From the NCBI GenBank assembly GCA_002102555.1, contig MCFL01000026.1, positions 124,001-188,000 on the forward strand: 64,000 nt of DNA, in the 5' to 3' direction. How positions within the stretch are numbered: the stretch's first letter is position 1; each line of letters opens with the position of its first letter. This DNA is from Catenaria anguillulae PL171. Its lineage: Eukaryota > Blastocladiomycota > Blastocladiomycetes > Blastocladiales > Catenariaceae. Below are positions 50,198-60,549 of the stretch, piece after piece. A program made the translations under genes and the position numbers. A model generated the notes under the pieces. That model was given only the letters and a program-made list of their open reading frames with translations. It had not been told where the DNA came from and did not search any database.

Positions 50198-51986
50198 TCA
50201 CTCCTCGTCACCCACCGCACCCGCCGCCTGCTCTCCATCCACCTGCCCTCGCCCTTGCTGCCCTTGCCCCTGCACTTGCCCTTGCCCCTGCACTTGCCCT
50301 TGCCCCTGCCCTTGCCCTTGCTCAACCGCCGCTGACCCTTGCCACGCACAAACTGCTGTGGCATTGGCGTCGAGAAGGACGAAATGCGGGCGCAAACCAT
50401 CCACCAATGCGTCCAGCACGGGGTCGGACGGGTTTGCCGCAAAGTACGCTGCGATTGCGGCAGTCTTGGTGTCGCCATGCTTCGTCCCATCCCACATGTT
50501 GCGGAGCGTGGACAACATGGGGAGTGATTGCTTGAAGCCGGACAAAAACTGGCAAACAAGAAAAGTGAGGTACGAAAATGAGCAAGCTAAACACTGGCAA
50601 TCAGTATGACGTGCAAATGCAGACATACCATCACTACACACGTGGCCAAAATCTGCGGGAGGCGATCTTGGACGAGAGGGGACGGGACGTACGCGGCTTG
50701 CGAGACGTTGGCCAATTTGTTCGCAGCGATAAGCTGTGCCGACATCGACTCGGCCAACTTGGCAGCTGAATCATGTGCCCATCGAGATTAGTCACCAATT
50801 AGAGAAGCATGAGGATAAGCTTATGGAACGCACTCCTGTGTGTGACGATGTTGGCCACATACTGCACAAAGATTGGCCGAGCGGTGGCAACTTGTGCACC
50901 ATCCTTGTCATCCCAGGAGACCATGGCGATAGTGGCCCAGTCGTCTCGGGCCGCAGAGAACTTGAGGAAAACAGAATCGGTGGCGCAGCTGGCGCCATCC
51001 AGGTCGTTAATGAGCGCCTCAGCCCCGGGCAGCAATTCCTTCTGAGCCAGGGCGGATTGGGCGGCAGAGACCTTGCGGGCTTGCAATGCCACCTTGGCTC
51101 GTTCGAGCAACGTGAGGTACTGTGCAAGTGCAGTTACACATGAGTGGATGAATGATAAACCAAACTGGAAGAGTGTGGCAGTAATACATACCTTTGTCAG
51201 GGTCAAGTACCCTTCCTTGACACCAGACACCGCATACAGGACCCGCACCGCCGAGTTGAAGTCCGTTGGGAGCATAGCAACGAGCCGGGCGCGGATGTGC
51301 CTGGACACGTCACCATCCCACTTGCTGGCCTCTTTCTTATCGATGACGATGTCGCCATCAAACTCGGGCTCGTTCTTGCGCGACTTCTTGACAGGCGCAG
51401 GCGGCATTTGCACCTCTTCCAGGGAGCGCTTGGACGACTGAACGGCTTGATTGACCTGATCTGGCGTCATGGTGGCAATCGCGTCGCTAAGATTGGAGAA
51501 CTTGCGGCCTGGCTTCGGTTGTGGAGCGGGCGTGTGTGTTGCGGTCACATCCACAGCCTCAGACTGCATGGTGACATTGGGGTGGGCGATGGAAGGCCGC
51601 GCGGTGACAGTTGGATTACCAACGGACGCGGCCGAGCGAGGCGCGGGACGAAGAGTAGCTGGGCGAGGGCCAGGGGTCCTGGGAATAAGCTCTAAGAGAG
51701 GTGCCGTGACTTGTTGCTGCACTGAGGGTGTCGTGGCAGGCGTCGAGATGCGAGTTGTGGGCGACGAATAGCGCGCGGTATGGTTGAGAGGGGACGAAAG
51801 TAGGGCTGGGGACGAGTGGTCGAGCGCAGTGCTGAAAGGAGACGAAGCGAGTGCTGCCGGCTCGAGGCCGATGGGATCCGACGACAGCTGGGATGTCTGC
51901 GGAGGGCTGAATTGGGCGAACAGCTGTTGGCGTTCGGCGTCGGAGAGCTGACCGAAGGCAGCCAAGAAACTATTCATGCGATCCAT
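50198..51986 (-). CDS. Four-exon orphan with GQ/VQ repeat tail (522 aa)
   Basis: Exons 51192-51986, 50834-51119, 50629-50765 and 50198-50548 join in phase (donors GTATGT and GTGCGT) to about 522 residues. Residues 1-170 are Ser/Pro/Thr-rich. A lysine cluster (PVKKSRKNE near 200) may be a nuclear signal. The second half is predicted helical: HIRARLVAMLPTDFNSAVRV, TLLERAKVALQARKVSAAQS, DDWATIAMVSWDDKDGAQVA, MSAQLIAANKLANVSQAAYV. The C-terminus is a short GQ/VQ repeat tract. No family is recognised. The start at 51986 is the first ATG with good context; upstream sequence holds a poly-G tract and looks non-coding. Splice continuity over three introns is the main support that the gene is real. Confidence 0.6.
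50256..50323. repeat. Hexamer minisatellite cttgcc/cctgca in coding sequence
   Basis: About eleven imperfect copies of cttgcc-cctgca-type hexamers. On the minus strand they encode alternating Gly-Gln and Val-Gln in the orphan's C-terminus. Confidence 0.9.
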
Positions 51987-52703
51987 TGTTTTAGACGGTG
52001 GTCGTGAGCAGGAATTGCGATGGTGGCTACTGAACTCAGAATCCATGAAACCGTTGGGCGGTGAATGTTGCGGGGGGGGGGGGGACCATTTGTATCTTTT
52101 GCTTCGGTTTCTCTCAGGTGCAACGAAAACGTTTCCGACATACATGGCGCATGGGCCTTGCCGACCGTTTGCAGCGTAATAAAACGAAAGTGAGCTTGCG
52201 GACAACCGAAGTGCACGCGACACGCATGCGGTGACTGTTCTATGCAACGCGAAAGAAGCGTGGAAGGTGCGAACATTTGAGGCAATTGTGGGCAATTTGA
52301 CGCGATACCGACAAATGAGGAGATTTAGTCCAGCATTTCGTCCGTTACATGTGACAAATATACGGGCGCACTGTTTCAATGGGGTCTTGCAGGCATACGT
52401 ACATGAAATGGACCGGCACCGCATCCTCATGCGCAGTTTGATGTGCATCGCCACTCATGCATGACGTCAGCGGCTCCGGGCATGGTAAATCTACCTCGAT
52501 CATGGAGCATTCAGAAAGATTCGACTCGGACAATGTACCAGTGCACAAGAATGGACTTGCCGCTCGTGACAGTATAAATGCGCTGCTGAACCCTCCGCTC
52601 CGCCTGAGCCTGGCTCACGCCTGGCCACGTCTGCTATGAAAACCAGGGTATCATACCGAGTACTGAAAGCGACCGTCTTCTTCTATCCAGCTCCAAAGTC
52701 AAC
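51987..52703. other. Divergent spacer between the orphan and the Plavaka-class transposase
   Basis: 717 bp that hold both promoters and, if the transposase lies in a mobile element, its left end. I could not see clear terminal inverted repeats by eye. A poly-G tract lies at 52072-52084. Confidence 0.4.
52072..52084. repeat. 13-bp poly-G tract
   Basis: An uninterrupted run of 13 G on the plus strand in non-coding sequence upstream of the minus-strand orphan's start codon. Confidence 0.95.
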
Positions 52704-55700
52704 ATGTCACCGCGCCGCACAATTCAGCAGCAAGATCCAAAAACATACCCGTACCCGTGTGGACTCTGCATTTGTCGATTCAAATCTGCCCACGGCCGCA
52801 AGATTCACCAGGGCCATTGGCGAGGCGGCACATGTGTGGATGAGTTTGGCGCCAGCAACCAAGTACCGACGAGCGTTTTCCGTGACGGCCACGACCCCGA
52901 TTTCATACCTCCTGACTTTCCTGATGGTCCGCCTCCCGATCCGGAGCCTGACTTTCGCCTACGAAACATGCCCGACGATCGGAATGTGTCCGACTCTGCC
53001 CCCGACCCGTCAGTGATGGACGTTGACACCGACCCTGGCCAAAACACCCGCCCTGGCATTGAAATTCGAGGCTTTCGCTATGACGAAGCGGGTGCGTCAA
53101 ATCACCCCCAATTGACTGGCAATGGTACTAAGACATGCACACCACACCAATAGGGAAATTCTTCGCCTCAGATTGCCATCCTCCCACACCACTCGACCCT
53201 TCAATCATCCCAGACGAGGTCATTCCCGAGCCTCCAGATCCACATCTACCGCCTTTCCACCCATTCCCCAGTCTATTTTCCTTCGAGCTCGCCTATTTCA
53301 TGCACGTGGAGGCTCGACTCTCCGATGCGCAAGCGCTTGCTCTCAACAACTTACTCATGGCGCAAATGCCCGACCGTGCATCCGAAATCTTGTCGCCAAC
53401 CCAAAGTCGAAAGCTTATCATGGAGTCGAGTTTTGCTCTCCTCGGCAACAAGGTGACTTTCAAGGACAAGCACGGGCGCGAATACACATTCTACTTCCGT
53501 GATCTCCTTGCCTGTGTTCGCACTATTGTCTCCCTTCCGCATCTTGCCACGCAACTCTCCATGGAGCCCGAGGTTCACTTGCGCTCCACTCCAAGTGGCC
53601 TTGAGCGCGTTTTCAGTGACATCAAGACCGGCGACGCGTGGGCGGAAGCTCTCAAACTGCTTCCATTGGCCATGTCCTTGTCCCACTTGTCCTATCTTCC
53701 GACAAGAGTGTTGTATGTTCTCTCCATGTCTGATCTGTTTGTTTCTGTCCTGAATCCCTCTCAATATTCAGTTGCCGCCGCCACATCGTTCAGGTGTTCA
53801 ACCGCCGCTCTCTGTGGCCGATATACCTCTCCTGTGCAATGCATTCGTCTGAAGCTCGAGCCAGCCCAAGTACTGGGGCCGCTGTCTTGGTTGGATATCT
53901 CGTGCAACCGGCAGAAGAGCACATCGACGTTTCCATCATGTCTGATGCATCTCATATCAACAAGGAGGTGTTTCACAAGGCCCTTCGCCACTTGTTTTTC
54001 GGCAAAAGCGACTTCATTGATGCCTGCACGAGGTTCGACTACTCACTTTTCATTTCAACCTGCCACAGTCACTCGCTTACAGTTGCCATCATGATTTCAT
54101 TCATTTAGCGGCACGCCCATGCGCTTCCCAAACGGCAATTACTACATGGCGCATCCGCACCTTCTTCTTTACATTGCCGACCTTCCCGAGCTTGCCCTTG
54201 TGGGCCTTACCAAGCAAAACCGTGCATGTCCTATCTGTCCAACAAAGGCCGAATCATTTGTGATGCGTTGCCAGCATGTTCAAGCACGCGAAATGACCGA
54301 CGTCAAGGACCTATATGGAGTTGCACATTCAGGCATGGTGACCAAAGCAGCAGTCGAAAAGCAAGAGATGGACGATGGCATTCATTTGAGCGTGTGGGTA
54401 TGTGCCAATCATTTACTTGTCTCTCTTGTCAGTGTCAATTCTGACGGCCGTTTTTGATTTGCATGTAGTCTGCTTTCTGGGATCTTCCAAACTTCAACAT
54501 TTACAACGCCTTTACCACAGACGACTTGCATCAGCTCTTGATTGGCGTTTTTGGGCGGCATCTCTGTGGAGTACTTGCCACGCTCTGTTCCAATCGGACT
54601 GCCGTGCGCAAGAAGTTGTTCGGCCGACTTCATGCTGTTCCCATGTGCACAGCCAGTGCTCTTCGTGCCTTATCGATTTCGGACTTCACCATGCTTACTG
54701 GTGCCGAGTGGCATTCCCTGGCTTGCGTACGGCTGCTTGTGCCAGGCTGTCCATCTCGTTCCCTCCCTACTGACACATAACACAACCAACCATCATTTAG
54801 GTGTTCCCATTGATTCTTGTCGACTTCTTTGACGGCGAAAATGCGGCCACTATCAACATGATTGTCGTCGGCATCTTCACTTCCTTTGCGACACTCATGC
54901 ACCTCTCCCGTGCGCGGCACATCACGTCAACCATGCTTGCCCAACTCGACGACGAGCTTGACCACTTCTTCTTTCTCGTTCCCGAATACTTCAATGCATT
55001 TGACACTGCAGTCCCTCAAGCAGTCACCTTTCACATGATCAATCATTTCTCGCCGTCGACCATCCGCTTTGGTACAACACATGGCACAACAACCGCATTG
55101 CACGTCGAGCTTCTTCATAAAACCGCCGTCAAGGCACCCTCGAAACGCACAAATGGCCGAGGCAGCCTTGAGACTGCTTCTTTTGACCGCGTCATCGCAT
55201 ACGATGCATTCTGTGCGCAATTCACCCACCTGGCTCTTTACCATCCACACCTTGTCAACCATCGTAACTGGGGACCTGCCGCTCGAGCAATCCTTCATCA
55301 CGTGGAAGATGTCCGGTCTGGGTCAATGGCGAATGACCCGCGCTGCCCATCACTTCCGCCAGCCTCAGCCAAATATCAAGCATCCAACAACTGCTCGTTA
55401 CCCGATTGCTCAGATGACGAGGATTCTTCCCCAACCCAAAATTCCGCCACCTCTGTCGGCGAAATCCTTGGTGAGAATCGCCATGCATGGTCGCTGTTCA
55501 CCAAGCTCCGAGCACGCCGTGGGCCAGCGTGGGATGCGCTTGCGGATCTCGAAGCTCGTTTTGCTGATCTCAAGGGATTACGGCGGTTGTTTGGAGAATA
55601 TGTCATGACGGCGATTGAGTATGTTTCTCATTTTTGAATGGCCAGTTCTTCCCACACTTTGCTGACTAAATGTCATTTGCAGGCAACGTCCATTTGGGGA

Positions 55701-56455
55701 CTTCAGTGCCCGTGACGTTGAAGAGACTCTACGCTATCGAATCCACAATGTGCGTCTCATTTTGCTTGGTTCTCTGTTGTGTTGCTCACACTGCCACCAC
55801 ATCCTTTGCTCCCACTTTTTTTTCCACCAAACTCGCAGATTGCTCCTGCCGAAAAGCTCGTAATCGATCGATGGAGCAACGTGGCCCAAGCCGTGGTCGA
55901 GGAAACCATTTTTGGTCGCGTCACCACGTTTCATGGACATGTCCGACGTGATTTTGCAATTGTACATCTACACATGCTCGCAACCTGTTTCCATGCACAT
56001 GATTTATGTTCTGACCAGCCACTTGATTTCATTTGCAGATTGACAACCTCAACAACACCAAATCTGTGTTCCTTCCCCATCTGTTCTTGCGCTTTGACTA
56101 CTTTCCAACAATCGACGCCGTCCACGCCTCTCGCCCTGTCCAGTATCTCGTCAGCTTTGGCCGCTACTTCACTCGATTCACGTCAGGAAGTGGCCCACCC
56201 CTCCAACGCTATCTTCTCACAGAGGGTACAAGCGGTGTGCCGATTCTGTCCAAGGACCGCCTTGGTGTCATTGGGCTCGACCAATTCGTCGCAGCGGCGC
56301 ATCTTGTTCCGTATTTTGGCTCAATGGCAGCTGAGGAGGGTATCACGCGTGACAATTGCGTCGAAAAGTGCAATAAGTGGCTACTGAATGTCTATGTAGA
56401 CAAGGAAACAGTGATTCGGCAGCGGGAAGCATCGTTTATGTATTACCTTCGTTGA
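52704..56455 (+). CDS. Plavaka-class DNA transposase, intact, nine exons
   Basis: Nine exons join in phase: 52704-53091, 53154-53712, 53772-54032, 54109-54397, 54469-54726, 54801-55618, 55683-55749, 55839-55961 and 56039-56455, giving about 1059 residues with no internal stop. A C2H2 finger opens the protein (CGLCICRFKSAHGRKIHQGH). The core follows the Plavaka order: SLWPIYLS, AVLVGYLVQP, EVFHKALRHLFF, GTPMRFPNGN, HLLLYIADLPELALV, ACPICP, FWDLPNFNIYNAFTTDDLHQ, SISDFTMLTGAEW, FFDGENAATINMIVV, HFSPSTIRFGTTHGTTTALH. Plavaka is a cut-and-paste CACTA-related group described mainly from basidiomycetes. Every junction restores a conserved block, so the model is strong. Catalytic acidic residues were not assigned. 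It may be a live element or a domesticated gene. Confidence 0.82.
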
Positions 56456-56674
56456 CTGTTATATATGTGCTCCTTTTCAAAACCTTTCGCCACGAGGACT
56501 TCCGTCGATTCGCTCTCATTGGCGACGCATGGAATGAAATTCTGCCTGATTCTATCATTGTGAACAACCAGGCAATCCAATGTCCTAATTCATTTCAATT
56601 GCGAGACATTGTACGACATGAGCCAGGATTGGTCCAGCACCAAATCACGCCGTCCCAGATTCCAGGCAACTTCG
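56456..56674. other. Possible decayed 3' continuation of the transposase frame
   Basis: After the stop at 56455 another plus frame stays open from about 56480 to 56754 and looks protein-like (FRRFALIGDAWNEILPDS; SQIPGNFVTSRVILHDS). It does not join the last exon in phase with any acceptable donor and acceptor. It may be a lost C-terminal segment or coincidence. Its end overlaps the Ulp1-like gene antisense. Confidence 0.35.
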
Positions 56675-57833
56675 TCACATCACGGGTAATCTTACACGAT
56701 TCGCCAGACCCGTTTCTCGATGCGGCATATCTCCTCTTCCATGCATGGTCATGATCCAAACAGCAAACACCACGGTAAACACGCCACAGCTGCTACAATC
56801 GTCCTGCTCGGGACACGCCGGTACACTCACCTTAACCTTAACATTAGCCCCGCTACTGGCGCTCGCGTACACCTTGCGCTTATCCGGATCGGTGCGCTCG
56901 CTTCGAATCCACTCGCCAAGCACCTGACCCACACGCACACTCCTAGCCTGATTGGGCATGGAATCGTACACGCCCACCTCGACACGGTCTGTGGCATCGA
57001 CCCACACGCACGCAAGCGCCCAATGACGATTGCCGAAATTCACGGGCACAAGCACACAGGCAATGTCACCGGCAAGCACGCCTTGCTTGATCCATCGTTT
57101 GACGCGGTCGTACCCGTGGTTGACAAGGCTCGTATAGAAAAACGTGCTGAGCAGCACCACTTGTTGTCGGCGGTCGGCGGGCAGGCAAGCGTGCACAAGC
57201 GCGAGGTATCCGTTGATGAGCTCGTCGTTGAGCCAGCCGCCGGGAGAGAGCAGCGTGGACCAGGAATCGAGCGTGATGTTGAATTTGTGGTGGATGACAT
57301 TGAGCAGAGAGTGGGCAGGCGCGCGAGGGCGGAGGGATAGCAGGTGTTTGTGGAAGGTGGTGAGGAGTGCCAGTTGTGAGGCCGACAGTGAAAACGGGGT
57401 TGGGAAGCGGTGCTTTGTGGGCGACAATGGCCGGGTCGCAAGAAAGGGGTTACCGGCCTCGTTCGCGGCGGGAGAATCCGAGTCCGAGTCCGAGTCCGAG
57501 TCGAGCAGGTCAACCACTTCGGTGGCCGTGGATGGTGGTGCTGGCGCTGGTCGAGGTGCCGGTTTGGCCACTGCATGGCGCGTGGTGCGTGACGAGACTT
57601 GAACAGTGCCAAGTCTCGCAGTGACGTGATCCATGAGCGCATTGGTTGACGACGTGGCCAAAGTCGGGTGTTGTGCAGAGTGTGGAGAGCGGCTATTGTA
57701 CGAAAATGTCGCCGGCGCAGTCAACAGCTCGTCTTCACTGCCGCTGTCGTCATCTTCATCGAGTGGCGAAGACGACGTTGACTGCGCAGCCACAAGTGCA
57801 CCTCCAGGCTTGACGCTCGCAAACATGGGATCA

Positions 57834-57882
<49 letters not shown>

Positions 57883-58012
57883 TCTCCCCTTGTTCACTCT
57901 GGCTGGCGGTCCTATTCACCGTCCTAGACTTGATCTTGTTTCCGCGTCGAACCGGAGTAGCGGGCCGCACCGCCCAATTGGGGCGACGTGAGGTGGTCGA
58001 TGACGAGGACAT
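56675..58012 (-). CDS. Ulp1/SENP-type SUMO protease (peptidase C48)
   Basis: A single-exon ORF of about 445 residues from the ATG at 58012. The N-terminal ~200 residues are disordered with an 18-Asp run and basic patches. The protease domain covers about 250-430: GGWLNDELINGYLALVHACL, STFFYTSLVNHGYDRVKRWI, ACVLVPVNFGNRHWALACVW, VGVYDSMPNQ and CPEQDDCSSCGVFTVVF. These give the His (RHW), Asp (YDSM), oxyanion Gln (PEQ) and nucleophile Cys (SCG) with standard spacing. Ulp/SENP enzymes mature SUMO or remove it from targets, usually in the nucleus. Upstream in-frame codons to 58201 lack conserved character. Which SUMO-protease clade it belongs to cannot be decided by eye. Confidence 0.92.
57831..57882. 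repeat. GTC trinucleotide microsatellite coding poly-Asp
   Basis: About 17 near-perfect GTC/atcGTC triplets on the plus strand. On the coding strand they give a run of 18 aspartates in the SUMO protease N-terminus. Confidence 0.95.
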
Positions 58013-58752
58013 GGTGCGATGATAGGTGACGAGAATACGAGCAGCTTTGACAATGATTGGATGCGCCAATGTGCTTGGACAAGGATCGCTTTGCGGGGAC
58101 TGCAGACAAGTGGCGGGCAGCAGCAGCTTGAGCCAGTCGGGGTGGACGACCGACAGGCGATGCACTGATGATTGGTTGCAGCTGTGGTCAGAATCCAACA
58201 ATGAGGGATTGCATCAAGTGATCCATTTGGCGCATACGGCAGTATTGCAGACTGGAGTGCCGTCTCGGTGGCGAGGGCAGCTTGAATGCACGTTGGACTG
58301 TTGTGAGGGGGACACCGCGGTTGATCTGTTGCGAGGATGAGGACGGGCGGGAACGGAAATGAGGCCGGGATGGTGGCATGTATGATTTCATGGTGACTTC
58401 ATCACTGCATCTGGCTGCCTTGGTTTGTATACATACATCGGCTCATCAACGTTGGAAAGAAACGCGCGCCAAGGTCCTGGTTGGTCGTGCTGTTGCTACT
58501 GTTGTTGACCCACGATCCTGGCCTCACGTGAGCCGTTTCTGTCAACCGACGCGTTTCATAGCAACGTTTCATAGCAATTATCGTGAGGCAACTTCTCTGA
58601 AGAGACGAGGGAGCCAACAAGGATACACAGACAAAAGAAGTGAATCTCATTGAAGGGTTATCGAATTCTATCGAGATGAACGTCTAGAGTGCAGACACTG
58701 ATCCATCACACATGCTCACAAACACAAAACCGACACCAATGCTTCTCGCGGA
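58013..58752. other. Intergenic, no gene seen
   Basis: 740 bp between the SUMO protease start and the lectin fragment's 3' end. Only short frames. Two direct copies of a 13-bp string (atagcaacgtttcatagcaat region near 58560) are present. Confidence 0.4.
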
Positions 58753-59645
58753 TTAGGCCCACTCGTCAATGTTCCACGACTGTTCCCAACCTTGGTGACA
58801 TCGCCACAGAATCACTTCTTGGCCATCTCGGCTATTGTTGAAGCCTGTGTATATGCGCGACGCAACCGGCCATGGCGTGTGAGAATGGCCATCAATGGAG
58901 GGGGTAGGGGGGAGGGAGGGAGACAACCAATGGCCAGAAGCAGGTTGTACCACTGGAAGGATCCAAGCAAAGTCGCCCTACAGGTCCAGCAGGCAAAAGA
59001 AACTGCTTTACGGTGTTGCCCAACCAGAAACGCCATCGTTGTGCGTCGGTGCCGTTGCTCAAGGAGGACCAGTTGACGACGTATTGGGGTCATTGTGAGA
59101 AGAATAGAGGAGAAGTAAACAACACCTGAGACATGCAAACGTACCAATTCCATCACTGGATGCGCTGATCAGCAAAGGTGTTGCCCCCGGGAATGTCTGG
59201 GCAGTAGTTGCGTGCGGCCTGCATATACGTCCCATGGCTGAGAACTTGAGCGCTGTACGTTGGAAACCATGTACGAGCGGCGATTGAGCCAACATGAATG
59301 CCATCCGAGCGACCAGGTTAGCGACCATCCGATGGGCTGTTCTGTTTGCACCAACCTGAGACTGTTGGACCTCGCCACGATCCGAAACCCTGAACGCTGC
59401 AGAACCACGTCCTCGGAAGCTTTGTACAATCGTAGCGGGTAGGTGGCTCTGGTACAGGTTGGAATAATGTTGTCATGGGGTTTTCCGCTTCGATTCTGTC
59501 CCTTGGATGGGCTAGACCCATTGTTCTCAACTGGGAATCGGGACGTGTAGGATTTTTGGTCCCGCATGTCAGAAATACTTGAACTCCTTTCTCGTGGACG
59601 ATGCGTCGAATCAAGTGCAAACCTCAAATCGGTAGTTGTGGACAG
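58753..59645 (-). pseudogene. Ricin-B-type beta-trefoil lectin gene, partial or decayed
   Basis: The 3' part is readable: an exon ending at 58951 spliced to 58753-58844 (donor GTACAA, acceptor ATACACAG) gives NGTDAQRWRFWLGNTV, then GRLCLDPSSG joined to FNNSRDGQEVILWRCHQGWE and QSWNIDEWA before the stop. These are the QxW and C-L-D motifs of the ricin-B carbohydrate-binding fold, two Q-x-W units (QRW, QSW). Further upstream, near 59560-59640, a KGVQVFLTCG string looks like another trefoil unit. I could not connect the upstream parts in one frame, so the gene is either multi-exon with introns I misplaced or a pseudogene. This is a lectin fold only; there is no ribosome-inactivating domain. No signal peptide found. 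Confidence 0.5.
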
Positions 59646-60549
59646 CAGTGTTGGCGATAGTGTCAAGGAAATCTCGCTACCAGGCTACCCTCGCCTCACT
59701 ACCACCTACTTCTCACTTTGCACACGTCTTGCGGAAATATGACTATGGACTGACTTGACTTCGGGTCCATGGGCTACAAACCCGTCACAGCTTCGACTGA
59801 AGTAGGCTCGAGGAAGATGGACCAAGCACACAAGCGCAGTATCTCCATACGAATTCCTTGGGCCAGCGGTGACAGGTTCCATGTACTGTACATATGTACT
59901 TTGAGGTCAATGCCTTGGAGACAGTCGTGGCGTTTATCCCCGCAATGTTCAGTACAATCTGTCGCAAAACTGCCCAAAGATCAAGATGTTCACTCAACCA
60001 GTCCAACCACGCTTTGGGCCAAGTCGGAAAAGAAAGCAATTGATGCAAAAGCACTCGTCGACGAACGGCCGACGGCAAAGATATATGTGATTCAAGCATG
60101 TTGTCGATGCACAGCAAAGCACTGACAACAAACGCATGGGAGTGAAAGAGAAGATGTGGGACCGATAACAATGAAAACAAAATACAGCAAAGATACACAA
60201 CTTATGACGCGCAGCCAACAGTAGCAGCACCGATTCAAAACGGCGATAAAGGTAAAGCGAGACAAAAACTTGGATCGCTTCCCAAAAGCGAACCCAAAGT
60301 CAGTCGAAACAATCGATGGCAGATGGCAGAAATGCGACTCGAAGCATAGAGAAAGAGCACAATGTGCGAGCAAGTGAGAAATACACGGAGGAAAATGGGG
60401 ACGGCGAAGTCAAGAGAAAAAAAAAAGCAAAAAGAACGAGATGGGAGGAACCAGCCGATAATTGTGCACGAAATGAAAGGTCAGATCAGAGTATCGCGCA
60501 CAACGAGGGCAAAGACCCAAGCCATGATCAACAGCGCTAAAAGCAACAC
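59646..60549. other. Intergenic, no gene seen
   Basis: About 900 bp between the lectin remains and the Gln-rich gene. Sequence from 60330 to 60540 is purine-rich on the plus strand (many gaaa/aaag runs) and probably 3' UTR of the minus-strand gene. Confidence 0.4.

Noticed and set aside
50256-50323. Possible CRISPR-like or regulatory repeat array
   Set aside because: Hexamer repeats without spacers, within an open frame of a spliced eukaryotic gene; simple coding minisatellite.
56480-56754. Tenth exon of the Plavaka-class transposase
   Set aside because: No in-phase splice joins it to exon nine, which has its own stop; it also overlaps the SUMO protease antisense.
58753-59645. Ribosome-inactivating toxin gene
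   Set aside because: Only the carbohydrate-binding trefoil motifs are present; no catalytic A-chain-like domain is seen.
59169-60230. Several 80-160-codon frames on both strands
   Set aside because: No family similarity, no splice continuity and mixed composition; treated as non-coding apart from the lectin motifs.
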